33,815 nucleotides of DNA from Desulfovibrionaceae bacterium (GTDB lineage Bacteria; Desulfobacterota; Desulfovibrionia; Desulfovibrionales; Desulfovibrionaceae), in assembly GCA_016932995.1 (NCBI GenBank), contig JAFGBU010000041.1, forward strand, positions 1 through 33,815. Reading direction: 5' to 3'. Each line of letters begins with the position of its first letter. Position 1 is the first letter of the stretch. A model generated the notes under the pieces. It did not search any database. It was given only the letters and a program-made list of their open reading frames with translations, and was not told the DNA's origin. The position numbers were made by a program, and so were the translations under genes. Positions 15,049-24,773 of this stretch are shown here, one piece after another.

Positions 15049-16251
15049 CTAGTGCCGGGCCGAAATTTCCCGCCTGGTCTGCCGGTCCAGGGCCAGGATG
15101 TCCTCGGCCGAGTCGACCGCCTGGGGCCGGTGCCGGGCCAGGGCCGAGGATATGACCTCGGCGATGCCCCTGAACCGGATGCGCTCCCTGAGGAACAGGT
15201 CCACGGCGACCTCGTTGGCCGCGTTGAGCACGACGGGCTGGCTGGGCCCGGCCCTGAGCGCCTCCATGGCCAGCCCCAGGCAGGGAAAGAGCGCAAGGTC
15301 CGGCCTCTCGAAGCTCAGGCTGCCGACCTCGGCCAGGTCCAGGGGCCTGAGGCCCAGGGCCACGCGCCTGGGGAAGCACAGGCAGAAGGCGATGGGTATG
15401 CGCATGTCCGGCAGGCCCAGGTGGGCCAGCTGCGAGCCGTCCACGTACTCCACCAGGGAGTGGACTATGCTCTGGGGGTGCACGACCACCTTCACCCGGT
15501 CCGGGTCCAGGCCGTACAGGTGGCAGGCCTCGATGACCTCCAGGCCCTTGTTCATGAGCGTGGCCGAGTCCACGCTGATCTTGGCCCCCATGGACCAGTT
15601 GGGGTGGTTCAGGGCCTGGGCCGGGCCGACCTGGTCCAGGAAGGACCGGTCCCGGCCCAGGAACGGCCCGCCCGACGCGGTCAGGATGAGGCCTTTGATC
15701 TCCTCGTCCCTGCCGTGGCCGACCAGGGCCTGAAAGATGGCGTTGTGCTCGGAGTCCACGGGCAGGATCAGGGCGTTGCTTTGCCTGCACGCCCGGCGGA
15801 TCAGGGCCCCGCCCAGGACCAGGCTCTCCTTGTTGGCCAGGGCGATGGTCTTGCCCGCCCGGGCCGCGGCCAGGGTGGGCAGAAACCCGGCCGCGCCCAC
15901 GATGGACGACAAAACCAGGTCCGCCTCATCCAGTCCGGCCAGGGCCTCGGCGCCCTTTGGCCCGGAGAGTATCTCGGGCCGGTATCCGGCGGGCAGGAGC
16001 CCGGCCAGGGCCTCTGCGCTGTCCGGGTCGGCCACGGACAGCCAGCCGGGCCGGTGCCTGGCGGCCTGCTCGGCCAGCAGGCGGACGTTTCTGCCCGCGG
16101 CCAGGGCCGTGACCCTGAACAGCTCCGGGTGGGCCTCCACGACCTTCATGGCGTTGGTCCCGATGGAGCCCGTGGAGCCCAGGACGCACAGGGCCCTGGG
16201 AAACGGTCGGGGCGGCTCGAGCGGCGGCCAGGCGGAGATGTAGGTCTTCAA
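15049..16251 (-). CDS. dxr: 1-deoxy-D-xylulose 5-phosphate reductoisomerase
   Basis: 400 residues. The NADPH-binding loop is ALCVLGSTGSIGTNAM; IALANKESLVLGG, the metal-binding PVDSEHNAIFQAL, GLILTASGGPF and the substrate-binding HPNWSMGAKISVDSATLMNK are all present. It converts DXP to MEP, the committed step of the non-mevalonate isoprenoid pathway, which feeds the UppS product encoded nearby. The only workable start is TTG 16251, preceded by GGAAAG. An N-terminal stretch rich in Pro (PPLEPPRPFPR) precedes the fold. It follows cdsA by 31 nt. Confidence 0.97.
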   Translation of the reverse strand: MKTYISAWPPLEPPRPFPRALCVLGSTGSIGTNAMKVVEAHPELFRVTALAAGRNVRLLAEQAARHRPGWLSVADPDSAEALAGLLPAGYRPEILSGPKGAEALAGLDEADLVLSSIVGAAGFLPTLAAARAGKTIALANKESLVLGGALIRRACRQSNALILPVDSEHNAIFQALVGHGRDEEIKGLILTASGGPFLGRDRSFLDQVGPAQALNHPNWSMGAKISVDSATLMNKGLEVIEACHLYGLDPDRVKVVVHPQSIVHSLVEYVDGSQLAHLGLPDMRIPIAFCLCFPRRVALGLRPLDLAEVGSLSFERPDLALFPCLGLAMEALRAGPSQPVVLNAANEVAVDLFLRERIRFRGIAEVISSALARHRPQAVDSAEDILALDRQTRREISARH

Positions 16252-16282
16252 CGGCTTTCCAATGCCCTGGTCCTGCCGGTCC

Positions 16283-17110
16283 TCAATCGAAGAACCGGAT
16301 CACGGCCCTGGCCAGGGCGTATGTCGGGAGGACCATGAGCAGGCTGTCTATGCGGTCCAGCAGCCCGCCGTGGCCGGGCAGTATCTTGCCCGAGTCCTTG
16401 ACCTTGAGGCTGCGCTTCAGGGCGGATTCAAAGAAGTCCCCGAACTGGGCCGCCAGGTTCAGGATCAGGCCCAGGACCAGCCAGGCCCACAGGGCCGCGT
16501 TGCCGAAGGCCGCGCCCATGGCCAGGGTGGCGGCCATGCACGCGGCCAGGCCGCCCAGGCTCCCGGCCCAGGATTTTTTCGGGCTTATCTGGGGCCAGAT
16601 CTTTTTCTTGCCCCACAAGGTCCCGGCGTAATAGGCCGCGGTGTCCGAGACCGCGGCCGCGAGCAGCACCAGGACCGCCTCGGCCGTGGAGAGGAACATG
16701 AAGAACTGCATGATCAGGGGCAGGTAGGCCAGACCGGCGAACAGGATCGCGCTCTCGCCGAAGGAGGCCTCCCCGGGGCGCTTGCCGAACCTGGACAAAA
16801 AGAGCATGTTTCCGGTCCAGAAGGCCGCCGCCAGGACCAGGGCGACCCATTGGCCCCCCGCGATCTTGAAGGTCATGAGCAGCAGGGTCCCCAGGACCAG
16901 GCCGCAGGCCTTGAGCCCGCGCCGCTCGGGCCCTGGCCAGAACAGGGAGTAGAACTCCCACTGGCCCAGGCCGCTGAACAGGGCCAGGGCGGCCAGGACC
17001 AGGTAGCCGTCGGCCAGCCCGAGCCTCTTGTCCAGGATCAGGACCAGGATGGGCGGGGCCAGGATCAGGCAGGCGCTGGCGATGCGTTTTTTGTGCGTGG
17101 CGTCGTTCAT
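16283..17110 (-). CDS. cdsA: Phosphatidate cytidylyltransferase CdsA
   Basis: 275 residues, very hydrophobic, with about seven or eight membrane segments. The C-terminal signature is present as AAQFGDFFESALKRSLKVKD followed by SGKILPGHGGLLDRIDSLL. It makes CDP-diacylglycerol from phosphatidic acid and CTP, the precursor of phosphatidylethanolamine and phosphatidylglycerol. ATG 17110 gives the normal CdsA start (MNDATHKKRIASACLILAPP); a longer frame to 17317 would run into the divergent gene. cdsA is often directly behind uppS, but here an opposite-strand signalling gene separates the two, so it needs its own promoter between 17111 and 17304. Confidence 0.94.
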   Translation of the reverse strand: MNDATHKKRIASACLILAPPILVLILDKRLGLADGYLVLAALALFSGLGQWEFYSLFWPGPERRGLKACGLVLGTLLLMTFKIAGGQWVALVLAAAFWTGNMLFLSRFGKRPGEASFGESAILFAGLAYLPLIMQFFMFLSTAEAVLVLLAAAVSDTAAYYAGTLWGKKKIWPQISPKKSWAGSLGGLAACMAATLAMGAAFGNAALWAWLVLGLILNLAAQFGDFFESALKRSLKVKDSGKILPGHGGLLDRIDSLLMVLPTYALARAVIRFFD

Positions 17111-17228
17111 CGTTTGAGTCGGCCTTTTGCTCCGGAGTCGGCCGAACGCTAGATGCTTAATCCATTCCCCGGCCGGGGGCAACAGCGGCCCGAACCGGGC
17201 CCGGCAGGGGCAGGGGCTTTTCAAATCC

Positions 17229-17256
17229 TTGTCGACGGGTAATAAGGGAATATCCT
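17229..17256 (+). promoter_or_regulatory. Weak candidate promoter for the GAF/HD-GYP gene
   Basis: TTGTCG (17229-17234) and TATCCT (17251-17256) are 16 nt apart in the only AT-rich patch of the divergent 194-bp region between cdsA and the signalling gene. Each hexamer matches consensus at 4 of 6 positions. Confidence 0.3.
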
Positions 17257-17304
17257 GAGACGAAAATCCGTGAACGACCGGCGCGGCCGGCCGGGGGGAT
17301 AGCC

Positions 17305-19020
17305 ATGGCTCGTTCAAAGGACGCGGACCAGGACGCAGGGGTCAAGCCCGCGCCCAGCAGGGATTTCGAGGACCTGCAGCGCGAGGTCGAGGACATCCGG
17401 CTGCACAGCCACGAGCTCTCCAGGCAGATAGAGCAGCTCACCGAGATCGGCCTGGCCCTGTCGGGCCAGAAGCAGGTCGAGAGCATCTTCGAGATGATCG
17501 TGGACGAGGCCCGGGTGCTCACGGCCGCGGACGCCGGGACCCTGTACATCGTCGACGACACGGGCATGAACCTGGAGTTCGTGGTCCTGCAGAACGACAC
17601 CATGAACACCCGCATGGGCGGCACCAGCGGCAACCCCATAACCCTGCCCCCGGTCAAGCTCTATGTGGACGGCAGGCCGAACCACTCCAATGTCTCCTCC
17701 TACGTGGCCCTGTCCGGCCAGGCCGTGAACATCGAGGACGTGTACGAGGCCGAGGGCTTCGACTTCAGCGGCACCCGCAAGTACGACCAGGCCACGGGCT
17801 ATCGGTCCACGTCCATGCTCGTTTTGCCCATGCGCAACCACGAGAACGACATCATCGGCGTGCTCCAGCTCCTGAACGCCAAGGACCCGGAGGGCGGCGG
17901 GGTGACCGCCTTTTCCCAGGACATCACCCGCATCGTCGCGGCCCTGGCCTCCCAGGCCGCGGTGGCCCTGACCAACGTCCAGCTCATCAGGGACCTCAAG
18001 AGGCTCTTGTACTCCTTCATCCAGAGCATCGCCGCGGCCATCGACGCCAAGTCCCCGTACACCGCGGGCCACATCGACAGGGTGGTCAAGCTGACCATGC
18101 TCATCGCCGAGGCCGTGAATCAGCAGGACCAGGGCCCGTTCAAGGACGTCCGGTTCAGCGAGGACGAGCTCGAGGAGCTCAGGCTCGCGGCCTGGATGCA
18201 CGACGTGGGCAAGATCGTGACCCCGGAGTACGTGGTGGACAAGGCCACCAAGCTACAGACCATCTTCGACCGCGTGGAGCTGGTCAAGAGCCGCTTCGCG
18301 CTCATCGAGAAGACCGTCCAGGCCGAGCTCCTGGAGAGGCTCCTGGAGGCCGCGGCCAAGGGCTCCAGCCCGGAGGAGATGCGCGGCTTCAGCCAGGAGT
18401 TCGAGGACCGCAGGCAGGAGCTGCGCCGGGACTGCGAGTTCATCGTCTCCTGCAACCTGCCGGGCGAGTTCATGACCGACGACAAGCTGGCCAGGGTCAA
18501 GGACATCGCCGCCAAGACCTATGTCCTGGACGGCGAGCAGCGGTCCTATCTGACCCGGGACGAGGTCGACAACCTGTGCATCCGCAAGGGCACGCTCACC
18601 GCCAAGGAGCGCAAGACCATCGAGAACCACGCCGTGGTCACCCTGGACATGCTAAGCCGCCTGCCCTTTCCCAAGCGGCTGCGCCGGGTGCCCGAGTTCG
18701 CGGGCAGCCACCACGAGAAGCTCGACGGCTCGGGCTATCCCAACGGCCTGACCAAGGAGGACCTGCCCCTCCAGGCCAGGATACTGGCCGTGGCCGACGT
18801 GTTCGAGGCCCTGACCGCCAAGGACAGGCCGTACAAGCAGCCCATGAAGCTCTCCCAGGCGGTCAAGATACTTGGATTCATGAAGAAGGACGGGCACATA
18901 GACCCGGATGTCTTTGACCTGTTCGTGAATTGCGGGCTGTGCCGGCAATACGCCGACAAGGAGCTGAGCCCCGACCAGATAGACCAACCGGCCGATCGGC
19001 CGGACCAGGGCCCGGGCTAG
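17305..19020 (+). CDS. GAF-domain HD-GYP signalling protein (putative c-di-GMP phosphodiesterase)
   Basis: 571 residues. A short coiled N-terminus is followed by a GAF sensor domain (about 50-225, with DAGTLYIVDDTG and MLVLPMRNHENDIIGVLQLL). The HD-GYP part begins with KSPYTAGHIDRVVKLTMLIA; the HD pair is H299-D300 in AAWMHDVGKI, and the GYP loop is HHEKLDGSGYPNG (469-481). About 178 residues separate HD from GYP, far more than in short HD-GYP domains; the extra part (about 315-430) is helical and charged. Such proteins hydrolyse c-di-GMP to pGpG or GMP. No membrane segment is seen, so it is cytoplasmic. Its stop shares CTAG with the uppS stop. Confidence 0.9.
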   Translation: MARSKDADQDAGVKPAPSRDFEDLQREVEDIRLHSHELSRQIEQLTEIGLALSGQKQVESIFEMIVDEARVLTAADAGTLYIVDDTGMNLEFVVLQNDTMNTRMGGTSGNPITLPPVKLYVDGRPNHSNVSSYVALSGQAVNIEDVYEAEGFDFSGTRKYDQATGYRSTSMLVLPMRNHENDIIGVLQLLNAKDPEGGGVTAFSQDITRIVAALASQAAVALTNVQLIRDLKRLLYSFIQSIAAAIDAKSPYTAGHIDRVVKLTMLIAEAVNQQDQGPFKDVRFSEDELEELRLAAWMHDVGKIVTPEYVVDKATKLQTIFDRVELVKSRFALIEKTVQAELLERLLEAAAKGSSPEEMRGFSQEFEDRRQELRRDCEFIVSCNLPGEFMTDDKLARVKDIAAKTYVLDGEQRSYLTRDEVDNLCIRKGTLTAKERKTIENHAVVTLDMLSRLPFPKRLRRVPEFAGSHHEKLDGSGYPNGLTKEDLPLQARILAVADVFEALTAKDRPYKQPMKLSQAVKILGFMKKDGHIDPDVFDLFVNCGLCRQYADKELSPDQIDQPADRPDQGPG

Positions 19021-19736
19021 TCGATCTGCTCGCCGGTCCTTCCGAAGCGCCTCTGGCGCCTCTGGTACTCCTCAACGGCCGTGTCCAGCTTGTCCGGGGA
19101 GAAGTCCGGCCAGAGCACGTCGGTGAAGTAGAACTCCGAGTACGCGACCTGGTAGAGCAGGTAGTTGGAGAGCCTCAGCTCGCCGCTGGTGCGGATGACC
19201 AGGTCCGGATCGGGCTGGCCCGCGGTGTACAGCTCCGCGGCGAAGGCCGCCTCGTCGATCTGTCCCGGGTCCAGGCCCTTGGCGGCCAGGTTGCGGCAGG
19301 CGCGGATGATCTCGTCGCGGCTTGAGTAGTTCAGGGCCAGGTTGAGGACCATGGATCCGCAGCCCTTGGTCCTGGCCGCGACATGCTCCACGACCTTCCG
19401 GGTGGCGAAGGGCAGCCTGGCGATGTCCCCGAGCACGCGCAGCTGGATGTCCTGCTCGAGCAGGCTGCCCAGCTCGCGGTTGAGGAATCTGGCCAGCAGG
19501 TCGAAGAGAAAGGCGACCTCGTCCTTGGGCCTGAACCAGTTTTCCCTGGAAAAGGTGTACAGGGTCAGGTGGCGGACGCCGATCTCCCGGCACCTGGTGA
19601 CCACGGCCTTGGCCGCCTCCACGCCGGCCTGGTGGCCCTGGCTCCTGGGCAGGCCCCTGGCCTTGGCCCAGCGGCCGTTGCCGTCCATGATGATGGCGAT
19701 GTGCGCCGGGATGTCGGTGTTCTGCCCTGGGGCCAT
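19017..19736 (-). CDS. uppS: Isoprenyl (undecaprenyl) diphosphate synthase
   Basis: 239 residues. The cis-prenyltransferase signature HIAIIMDGNGRWAKARGL (catalytic D18), the region TLYTFSRENWFRP, and VIRTSGELRLSNYLLYQ with EFYFTDVLWPDF are all present. It condenses isopentenyl diphosphate units into the C55 carrier lipid for peptidoglycan and O-antigen. ATG 19736 lies 7 nt behind the frr stop with a weak ribosome binding site, so translation is probably coupled. It ends convergently against the GAF/HD-GYP gene with a 4-nt overlap, so no independent terminator fits between them. Confidence 0.97.
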   Translation of the reverse strand: MAPGQNTDIPAHIAIIMDGNGRWAKARGLPRSQGHQAGVEAAKAVVTRCREIGVRHLTLYTFSRENWFRPKDEVAFLFDLLARFLNRELGSLLEQDIQLRVLGDIARLPFATRKVVEHVAARTKGCGSMVLNLALNYSSRDEIIRACRNLAAKGLDPGQIDEAAFAAELYTAGQPDPDLVIRTSGELRLSNYLLYQVAYSEFYFTDVLWPDFSPDKLDTAVEEYQRRQRRFGRTGEQID

Positions 19737-19743
19737 CTCTTGA

Positions 19744-20298
19744 CTAGATTTCCAGGATTTCCTGTTCCTTGGAGTTCATGGCCGCGTCGCACTGCTTGAC
19801 GAAGTCGTCGGTGAGCTCCTGGACGTCGTCCGCGGCCCTGCGCTGCTCGTCTTCGCTTATTTCCTTGTCCTTGAGCATCTTCTTGAGGGCCTCGTTCATG
19901 TCCCTGCGGATGTTGCGCACCGCGATCTTGGCCTCTTCGGTGAACTTCTTGGCCACCTTGACCAGCTCCTTGCGCCGCTCCTCGGTCAGGGGCGGGATGT
20001 TGATCCGGATGAGCTTGCCGTCGTTCACCGGGTTGAGGCCCAGGTCCGACTTGAGGATGGCCTTTTCCACGCCCGCGAAGGCGCCCTTGTCCCAGGGCTG
20101 GATGGTGATCGACCTGGAGTCGGGCACGGATATGGAGGCGATCTGGTTCAGGGGCGTCGGGGCGCCGTAGTAGTCCACCAAAATGTTTTCCACCAGCGAG
20201 GTGGAGGCCCGGCCGGTGCGCAGCCTGCCGAACTCCTTTTCCAGGCTGGTCAGGGCGCCCTGCATGCGTTTTTTCCCGTCGCTTATGATCGACTGCAT
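19744..20298 (-). CDS. frr: Ribosome recycling factor
   Basis: 184 residues, matching the family length of about 185. [40 protein letters not shown] and the end [20 protein letters not shown] are RRF signatures. With EF-G it splits post-termination ribosomes. ATG 20298 starts 2 nt after the pyrH stop, and the GGAGGAG ribosome binding site is made of the last codons of pyrH, so translation is coupled. The reading frame stays open upstream through pyrH, but that extension is antisense-free noise and not a fusion. Confidence 0.98.
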   Translation of the reverse strand: MQSIISDGKKRMQGALTSLEKEFGRLRTGRASTSLVENILVDYYGAPTPLNQIASISVPDSRSITIQPWDKGAFAGVEKAILKSDLGLNPVNDGKLIRINIPPLTEERRKELVKVAKKFTEEAKIAVRNIRRDMNEALKKMLKDKEISEDEQRRAADDVQELTDDFVKQCDAAMNSKEQEILEI

Positions 20299-20300
20299 GG

Positions 20301-21023
20301 CTAGTCTCCTCCTTGGACGAGGGTTCCGACGTTCTCTCCGAGCATTGCCCTGCGCAGGTTTCCCTTTTTGAACAGATTGAAGATGATGATCGGCAGGGCG
20401 TTGTCCCTGGCCAGGGAGATGGCCGTGGAGTCCATGACCCCGAGGCGTTTCTCCAGGGCCTCGATATAGGTCACGGTCTCGTATTTCTTGGCCTCGGGGT
20501 TCTTGAGCGGGTCCATGTCGTAGACCCCGTCGACCCTGGTGGCCTTGAATATCGCCTCGGCCCTGAGCTCCATGGCCCTGAGCGCGGCAGCGGTGTCCGT
20601 GGTGAAGTAGGGGTTCCCGGTCCCTGCGGCGCAGATGACCACCCGGCCCTTTTCCAGGTGCCTGAGCGCCCGCCTGCGGATATAGGGCTCGGCCACCTCG
20701 CGCATGGTGAACGCGGTCATGACCCTGGTCTCCAGACCGGTTTTTTCCAGGGCGTCCTGGACCGCCAGGGCGTTCATGACCGTGGCCAGCATGCCCATGT
20801 AGTCGGCCGAGACCCTGTCCATGCCCTGGGCTGCGGCGGACATGCCCCGGAAGATGTTGCCCCCGCCGATGACCAGGGCCATCTGCAGGCCCATGGCCGC
20901 GACCTCGGCGATCTCGGCGCAGAAGGCGGCTATGGCCTTGGGGTCGATGCCGTAGCCCTTGTCCCCGGCCAGGGCCTCTCCACTGAGCTTGACCAATACC
21001 CGCGAAAACCTCGGTTTGTCCAT
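20301..21023 (-). CDS. pyrH: Uridylate kinase
   Basis: 240 residues. The amino-acid-kinase fold shows [32 protein letters not shown], the UMP-contacting [18 protein letters not shown] and [21 protein letters not shown]. It phosphorylates UMP to UDP using ATP, usually as a hexamer. ATG 21023 has AAGG close upstream. A strong terminator (21053-21079) lies only 30 nt upstream of the start with no room for a promoter after it, so expression must come by read-through from rpsB-tsf or from a promoter within tsf. Confidence 0.98.
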   Translation of the reverse strand: MDKPRFSRVLVKLSGEALAGDKGYGIDPKAIAAFCAEIAEVAAMGLQMALVIGGGNIFRGMSAAAQGMDRVSADYMGMLATVMNALAVQDALEKTGLETRVMTAFTMREVAEPYIRRRALRHLEKGRVVICAAGTGNPYFTTDTAAALRAMELRAEAIFKATRVDGVYDMDPLKNPEAKKYETVTYIEALEKRLGVMDSTAISLARDNALPIIIFNLFKKGNLRRAMLGENVGTLVQGGD

Positions 21024-21052
21024 GCCTTACCTTCGGGGCCCGCGGCCGGGCC

Positions 21053-21079
21053 AAAAAAAACGGGCCGGCAGGCCCGTTT
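21053..21079 (-). terminator. Rho-independent terminator after tsf
   Basis: A 9-bp stem (21058-21066 with 21071-21079, 4-nt loop) is followed on the minus strand by eight Ts that overlap its A/T end. It lies about 20 nt after the tsf stop and should reduce transcription into pyrH-frr-uppS. Confidence 0.88.
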
Positions 21080-21097
21080 CAAGGTCTTTTACCGCGT

Positions 21098-21949
21098 TCA
21101 GCCGTCCTCGCCAAGGGCCAGGCGCACATATCCGCTCACCCGGACCTCTTCCCCGAGGCCCGCGGACAGCTCCGAAACCAGGTCCTTTATGCTCTTCTTG
21201 TCGTCCTTGATGAACGCCTGGTGCAGGAGGCAGACCTCCTTGTAGTACTTGTTGATCCGGCCGAGCACGATCTTTTCGGCGATGTTTTCGGGCTTGCCCT
21301 CGTCCATGGCCTGCTTCTTGTAGATGGCCTTCTCGGTCTCCAGGAGCTCGGCCGGGACCTGCTCCGGGGCCAGGCAGACCGGGGGGATGGCGGCCACCTG
21401 CATGGCCAGGTCCTTGGCCAGGTCCCTGAGCCGCTCGTCGGCCGCGGCCGCGGCGCTTTGGCAGCTGAGCCCGACCAGGACGCCGATCTTGCCGTTGGAG
21501 TGGATGTAGGAGCCGACAAAGCCCTCGTGGTCCACGGCCAGGCGCTTGACGCGGCCGACCTGGAGGTTCTCGCCGAGCACGCTGATCAGCTCCGAGAGGT
21601 CGGTCATGTCCTCGGGCAGGTCCTCGGCCTTGGCCCCCAGGCCCGCGGCCCTGGCCGCCAGGTCCTGGGCAAAGGCCAAGAACTTCTCGTTCTTGGCCAC
21701 GAAGTCGGTCTCGCACTTGATCTCCACCAGCACGGCCTGTTTGCCGTCCGCAGAGACGTTGCAGGCCATGATCCCCTGGGACGTGGCCCGGCCGGCCTTC
21801 TTGGCCGCCTTGGCCAGGCCCTTTTCGCGCAGGTAGACGATGGCCTGTTGCTCGTTTCCGCCGGCCTCGACCAGGGCCTTTTTGCAATCCATCATGCCCG
21901 CGCCGGTCTTTTCGCGCAGATCCTTAACCATCTGGGCGGTTATGGACAT
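21098..21949 (-). CDS. tsf: Elongation factor Ts
   Basis: 283 residues. VKDLREKTGAGMMDCKKALV and YLREKGLAKAAKKAGRATSQ form the N-terminal domain; VEIKCETDFVAKNEKFLAFA carries the TDFV motif that contacts EF-Tu. It exchanges GDP for GTP on EF-Tu. The ATG follows the rpsB stop without a gap (TAAATG), and its ribosome binding site is the GAGGAGGAG that encodes the last Glu codons of rpsB, so the two are translationally coupled. The usual rpsB-tsf order is kept. Confidence 0.98.
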   Translation of the reverse strand: MSITAQMVKDLREKTGAGMMDCKKALVEAGGNEQQAIVYLREKGLAKAAKKAGRATSQGIMACNVSADGKQAVLVEIKCETDFVAKNEKFLAFAQDLAARAAGLGAKAEDLPEDMTDLSELISVLGENLQVGRVKRLAVDHEGFVGSYIHSNGKIGVLVGLSCQSAAAAADERLRDLAKDLAMQVAAIPPVCLAPEQVPAELLETEKAIYKKQAMDEGKPENIAEKIVLGRINKYYKEVCLLHQAFIKDDKKSIKDLVSELSAGLGEEVRVSGYVRLALGEDG

Positions 21950-22975
21950 TTATTTCTCCTCCTCGGCCGGGGTTTCGGCCTCGGGCGCGGCCGCCTTGGG
22001 CTCGGCAGGCTTGGGCGCGGCCGCCTTGGGCTCGGCAGGCTTGGGCATGGCCGCCGCCTTGGGCATGGCCGCCTTGGGTTCGGCAGGCTTGGGTTCGGCA
22101 GGCTTGGGCCTGGCCGGGGCCTTGGGCTCGGCCGCCTTGACCGCGGTCTTGGGCCTGGCCGGGGCCTTGGGCCTGGCCGCCTTTTTGGCCGTGTCCGCGG
22201 CCTGTTCTTCCTTGATCGCCTCGGCCTCCTTGGCCTCGGCCTCCTTGGCCTCGGCCGCGGCCTCCTGGGCCTTGGCCGCGGAGCGTTCCTCGTAAACGGC
22301 CAGGCCTTCCAGGCAGGCCTCGGCCACGTGGGCGGCGAAGAGCTTGATCGCCCTTATGGCGTCGTCGTTGCCCGGGATGATGAAGTCTATGAGGTCGGGA
22401 TCGCAGTTGGTGTCCACCACCGCGACCACCGGGATGTTCAGCTTGCGGCACTCCTGGATGGCGATGTGCTCCCGCTTGGGGTCGATGACAAAGGCCGCCC
22501 CGGGGGGCTCGGTCATGTCCTTGATCCCGCCCAGGGCGTTGTTCAGCTTGACCACCTCGCGGCTCATCTGGACGATTTCCTTTTTCGGGAACTTGTTGAT
22601 GCTGCCGTCCTCGAACATGGCCTCAAGGGACTTGAGGCGGTCGATGCTCTTCTTGATGGTCGTGAAGTTGGTCAGGGTGCCGCCCATCCAGCGCTGGGTG
22701 ACGAAGAACATCCGGCAGCGCTCGGCCTCGGCCTTGATCGACTCCTGGGCCTGGCGCTTGGTCCCGACAAAGAGGATCTTTCCCCCTTCGCCGACCGTGT
22801 CGGCGATGAAGTCGTGGGCGGTCTGAAAGAGCTTGACCGTCTGCTGCAGGTCGATGATGTGGATGCCGTTGCGGGCCCCGAAGATGTAGGGACGCATCTT
22901 GGGGTTCCAGCGCCTGGTCTGGTGACCGAAGTGCACCCCGGTCTCCAGCATCTGCTTCATGGTGGCGTAAGACAT
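21950..22975 (-). CDS. rpsB: Ribosomal protein S2 with a long Ala/Pro/Lys-rich tail
   Basis: 341 residues; about 231 form a normal S2 ([73 protein letters not shown]). S2 joins the 30S subunit late and holds S1. The last 110 residues are an extension absent from E. coli S2 (241 residues): first a charged helix-like part ([16 protein letters not shown]), then a basic proline tract of PKAPARPK and KPAEPKAAA units, ending in an acidic EEEK. The reading frame is intact with normal codon use, so it is not a sequencing artefact by look. ATG 22975 follows AGGAGG; a longer frame to 23029 covers only the leader. Promoter at 23066-23094. Confidence 0.96.
   Translation of the reverse strand: MSYATMKQMLETGVHFGHQTRRWNPKMRPYIFGARNGIHIIDLQQTVKLFQTAHDFIADTVGEGGKILFVGTKRQAQESIKAEAERCRMFFVTQRWMGGTLTNFTTIKKSIDRLKSLEAMFEDGSINKFPKKEIVQMSREVVKLNNALGGIKDMTEPPGAAFVIDPKREHIAIQECRKLNIPVVAVVDTNCDPDLIDFIIPGNDDAIRAIKLFAAHVAEACLEGLAVYEERSAAKAQEAAAEAKEAEAKEAEAIKEEQAADTAKKAARPKAPARPKTAVKAAEPKAPARPKPAEPKPAEPKAAMPKAAAMPKPAEPKAAAPKPAEPKAAAPEAETPAEEEK
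21985..22044. repeat. 30-bp direct repeat, 2 perfect copies, in the rpsB tail
   Basis: Two identical 30-bp units beginning gcgcggccgccttgggctcg lie head to tail and encode the repeated [10 protein letters not shown] block of the S2 tail. Degenerate copies continue to about 22180. Confidence 0.9.
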
Positions 22976-23006
22976 TTTTCCTCCTGGGTTTTTCCTCCAT
23001 CCCGGC

Positions 23007-23030
23007 CTCGCGACCCCGACACGGGGCACC
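23007..23030 (-). promoter_or_regulatory. Small hairpin in the rpsB leader
   Basis: In the minus-strand transcript CCCCG (23022-23026) pairs with CGGGG (23014-23018) around a 3-nt loop, and flanking GGCC/GGCC arms can lengthen it with a bulge. It lies between the promoter and the rpsB ribosome binding site. Ribosomal protein leaders are often autoregulated, but I cannot assign this one to a known family. Confidence 0.35.
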
Positions 23031-23065
23031 CAGAGGGCCTGGGATGTGTGATTTGTAAACAGGTA

Positions 23066-23094
23066 CTCATAGGGGAGATTCGAACGAAAGGCAA
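23066..23094 (-). promoter_or_regulatory. sigma-70-type promoter of rpsB-tsf
   Basis: Read on the minus strand, TTGCCT (23089-23094) and TATGAG (23066-23071) are exactly 17 nt apart, between the rnj stop (23115) and the rpsB start (22975). The leader would be about 85 nt. Confidence 0.6.
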
Positions 23095-23114
23095 GGCCGA
23101 AAACAGGCCCGGGC

Positions 23115-24765
<1,651 letters not shown>

Positions 24766-24773
<8 letters not shown>

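Noticed and set aside
19744-21054. Apparent 436-codon fusion of frr with an upstream frame
   Set aside because: The upstream part is the out-of-frame shadow of pyrH; frr has its own ATG at 20298 with a good ribosome binding site.
23072-23090. tRNA-like GTTCGAATC on the minus strand
   Set aside because: The flanking bases cannot form a T-stem and no cloverleaf fits; it is the spacer of the rpsB promoter.
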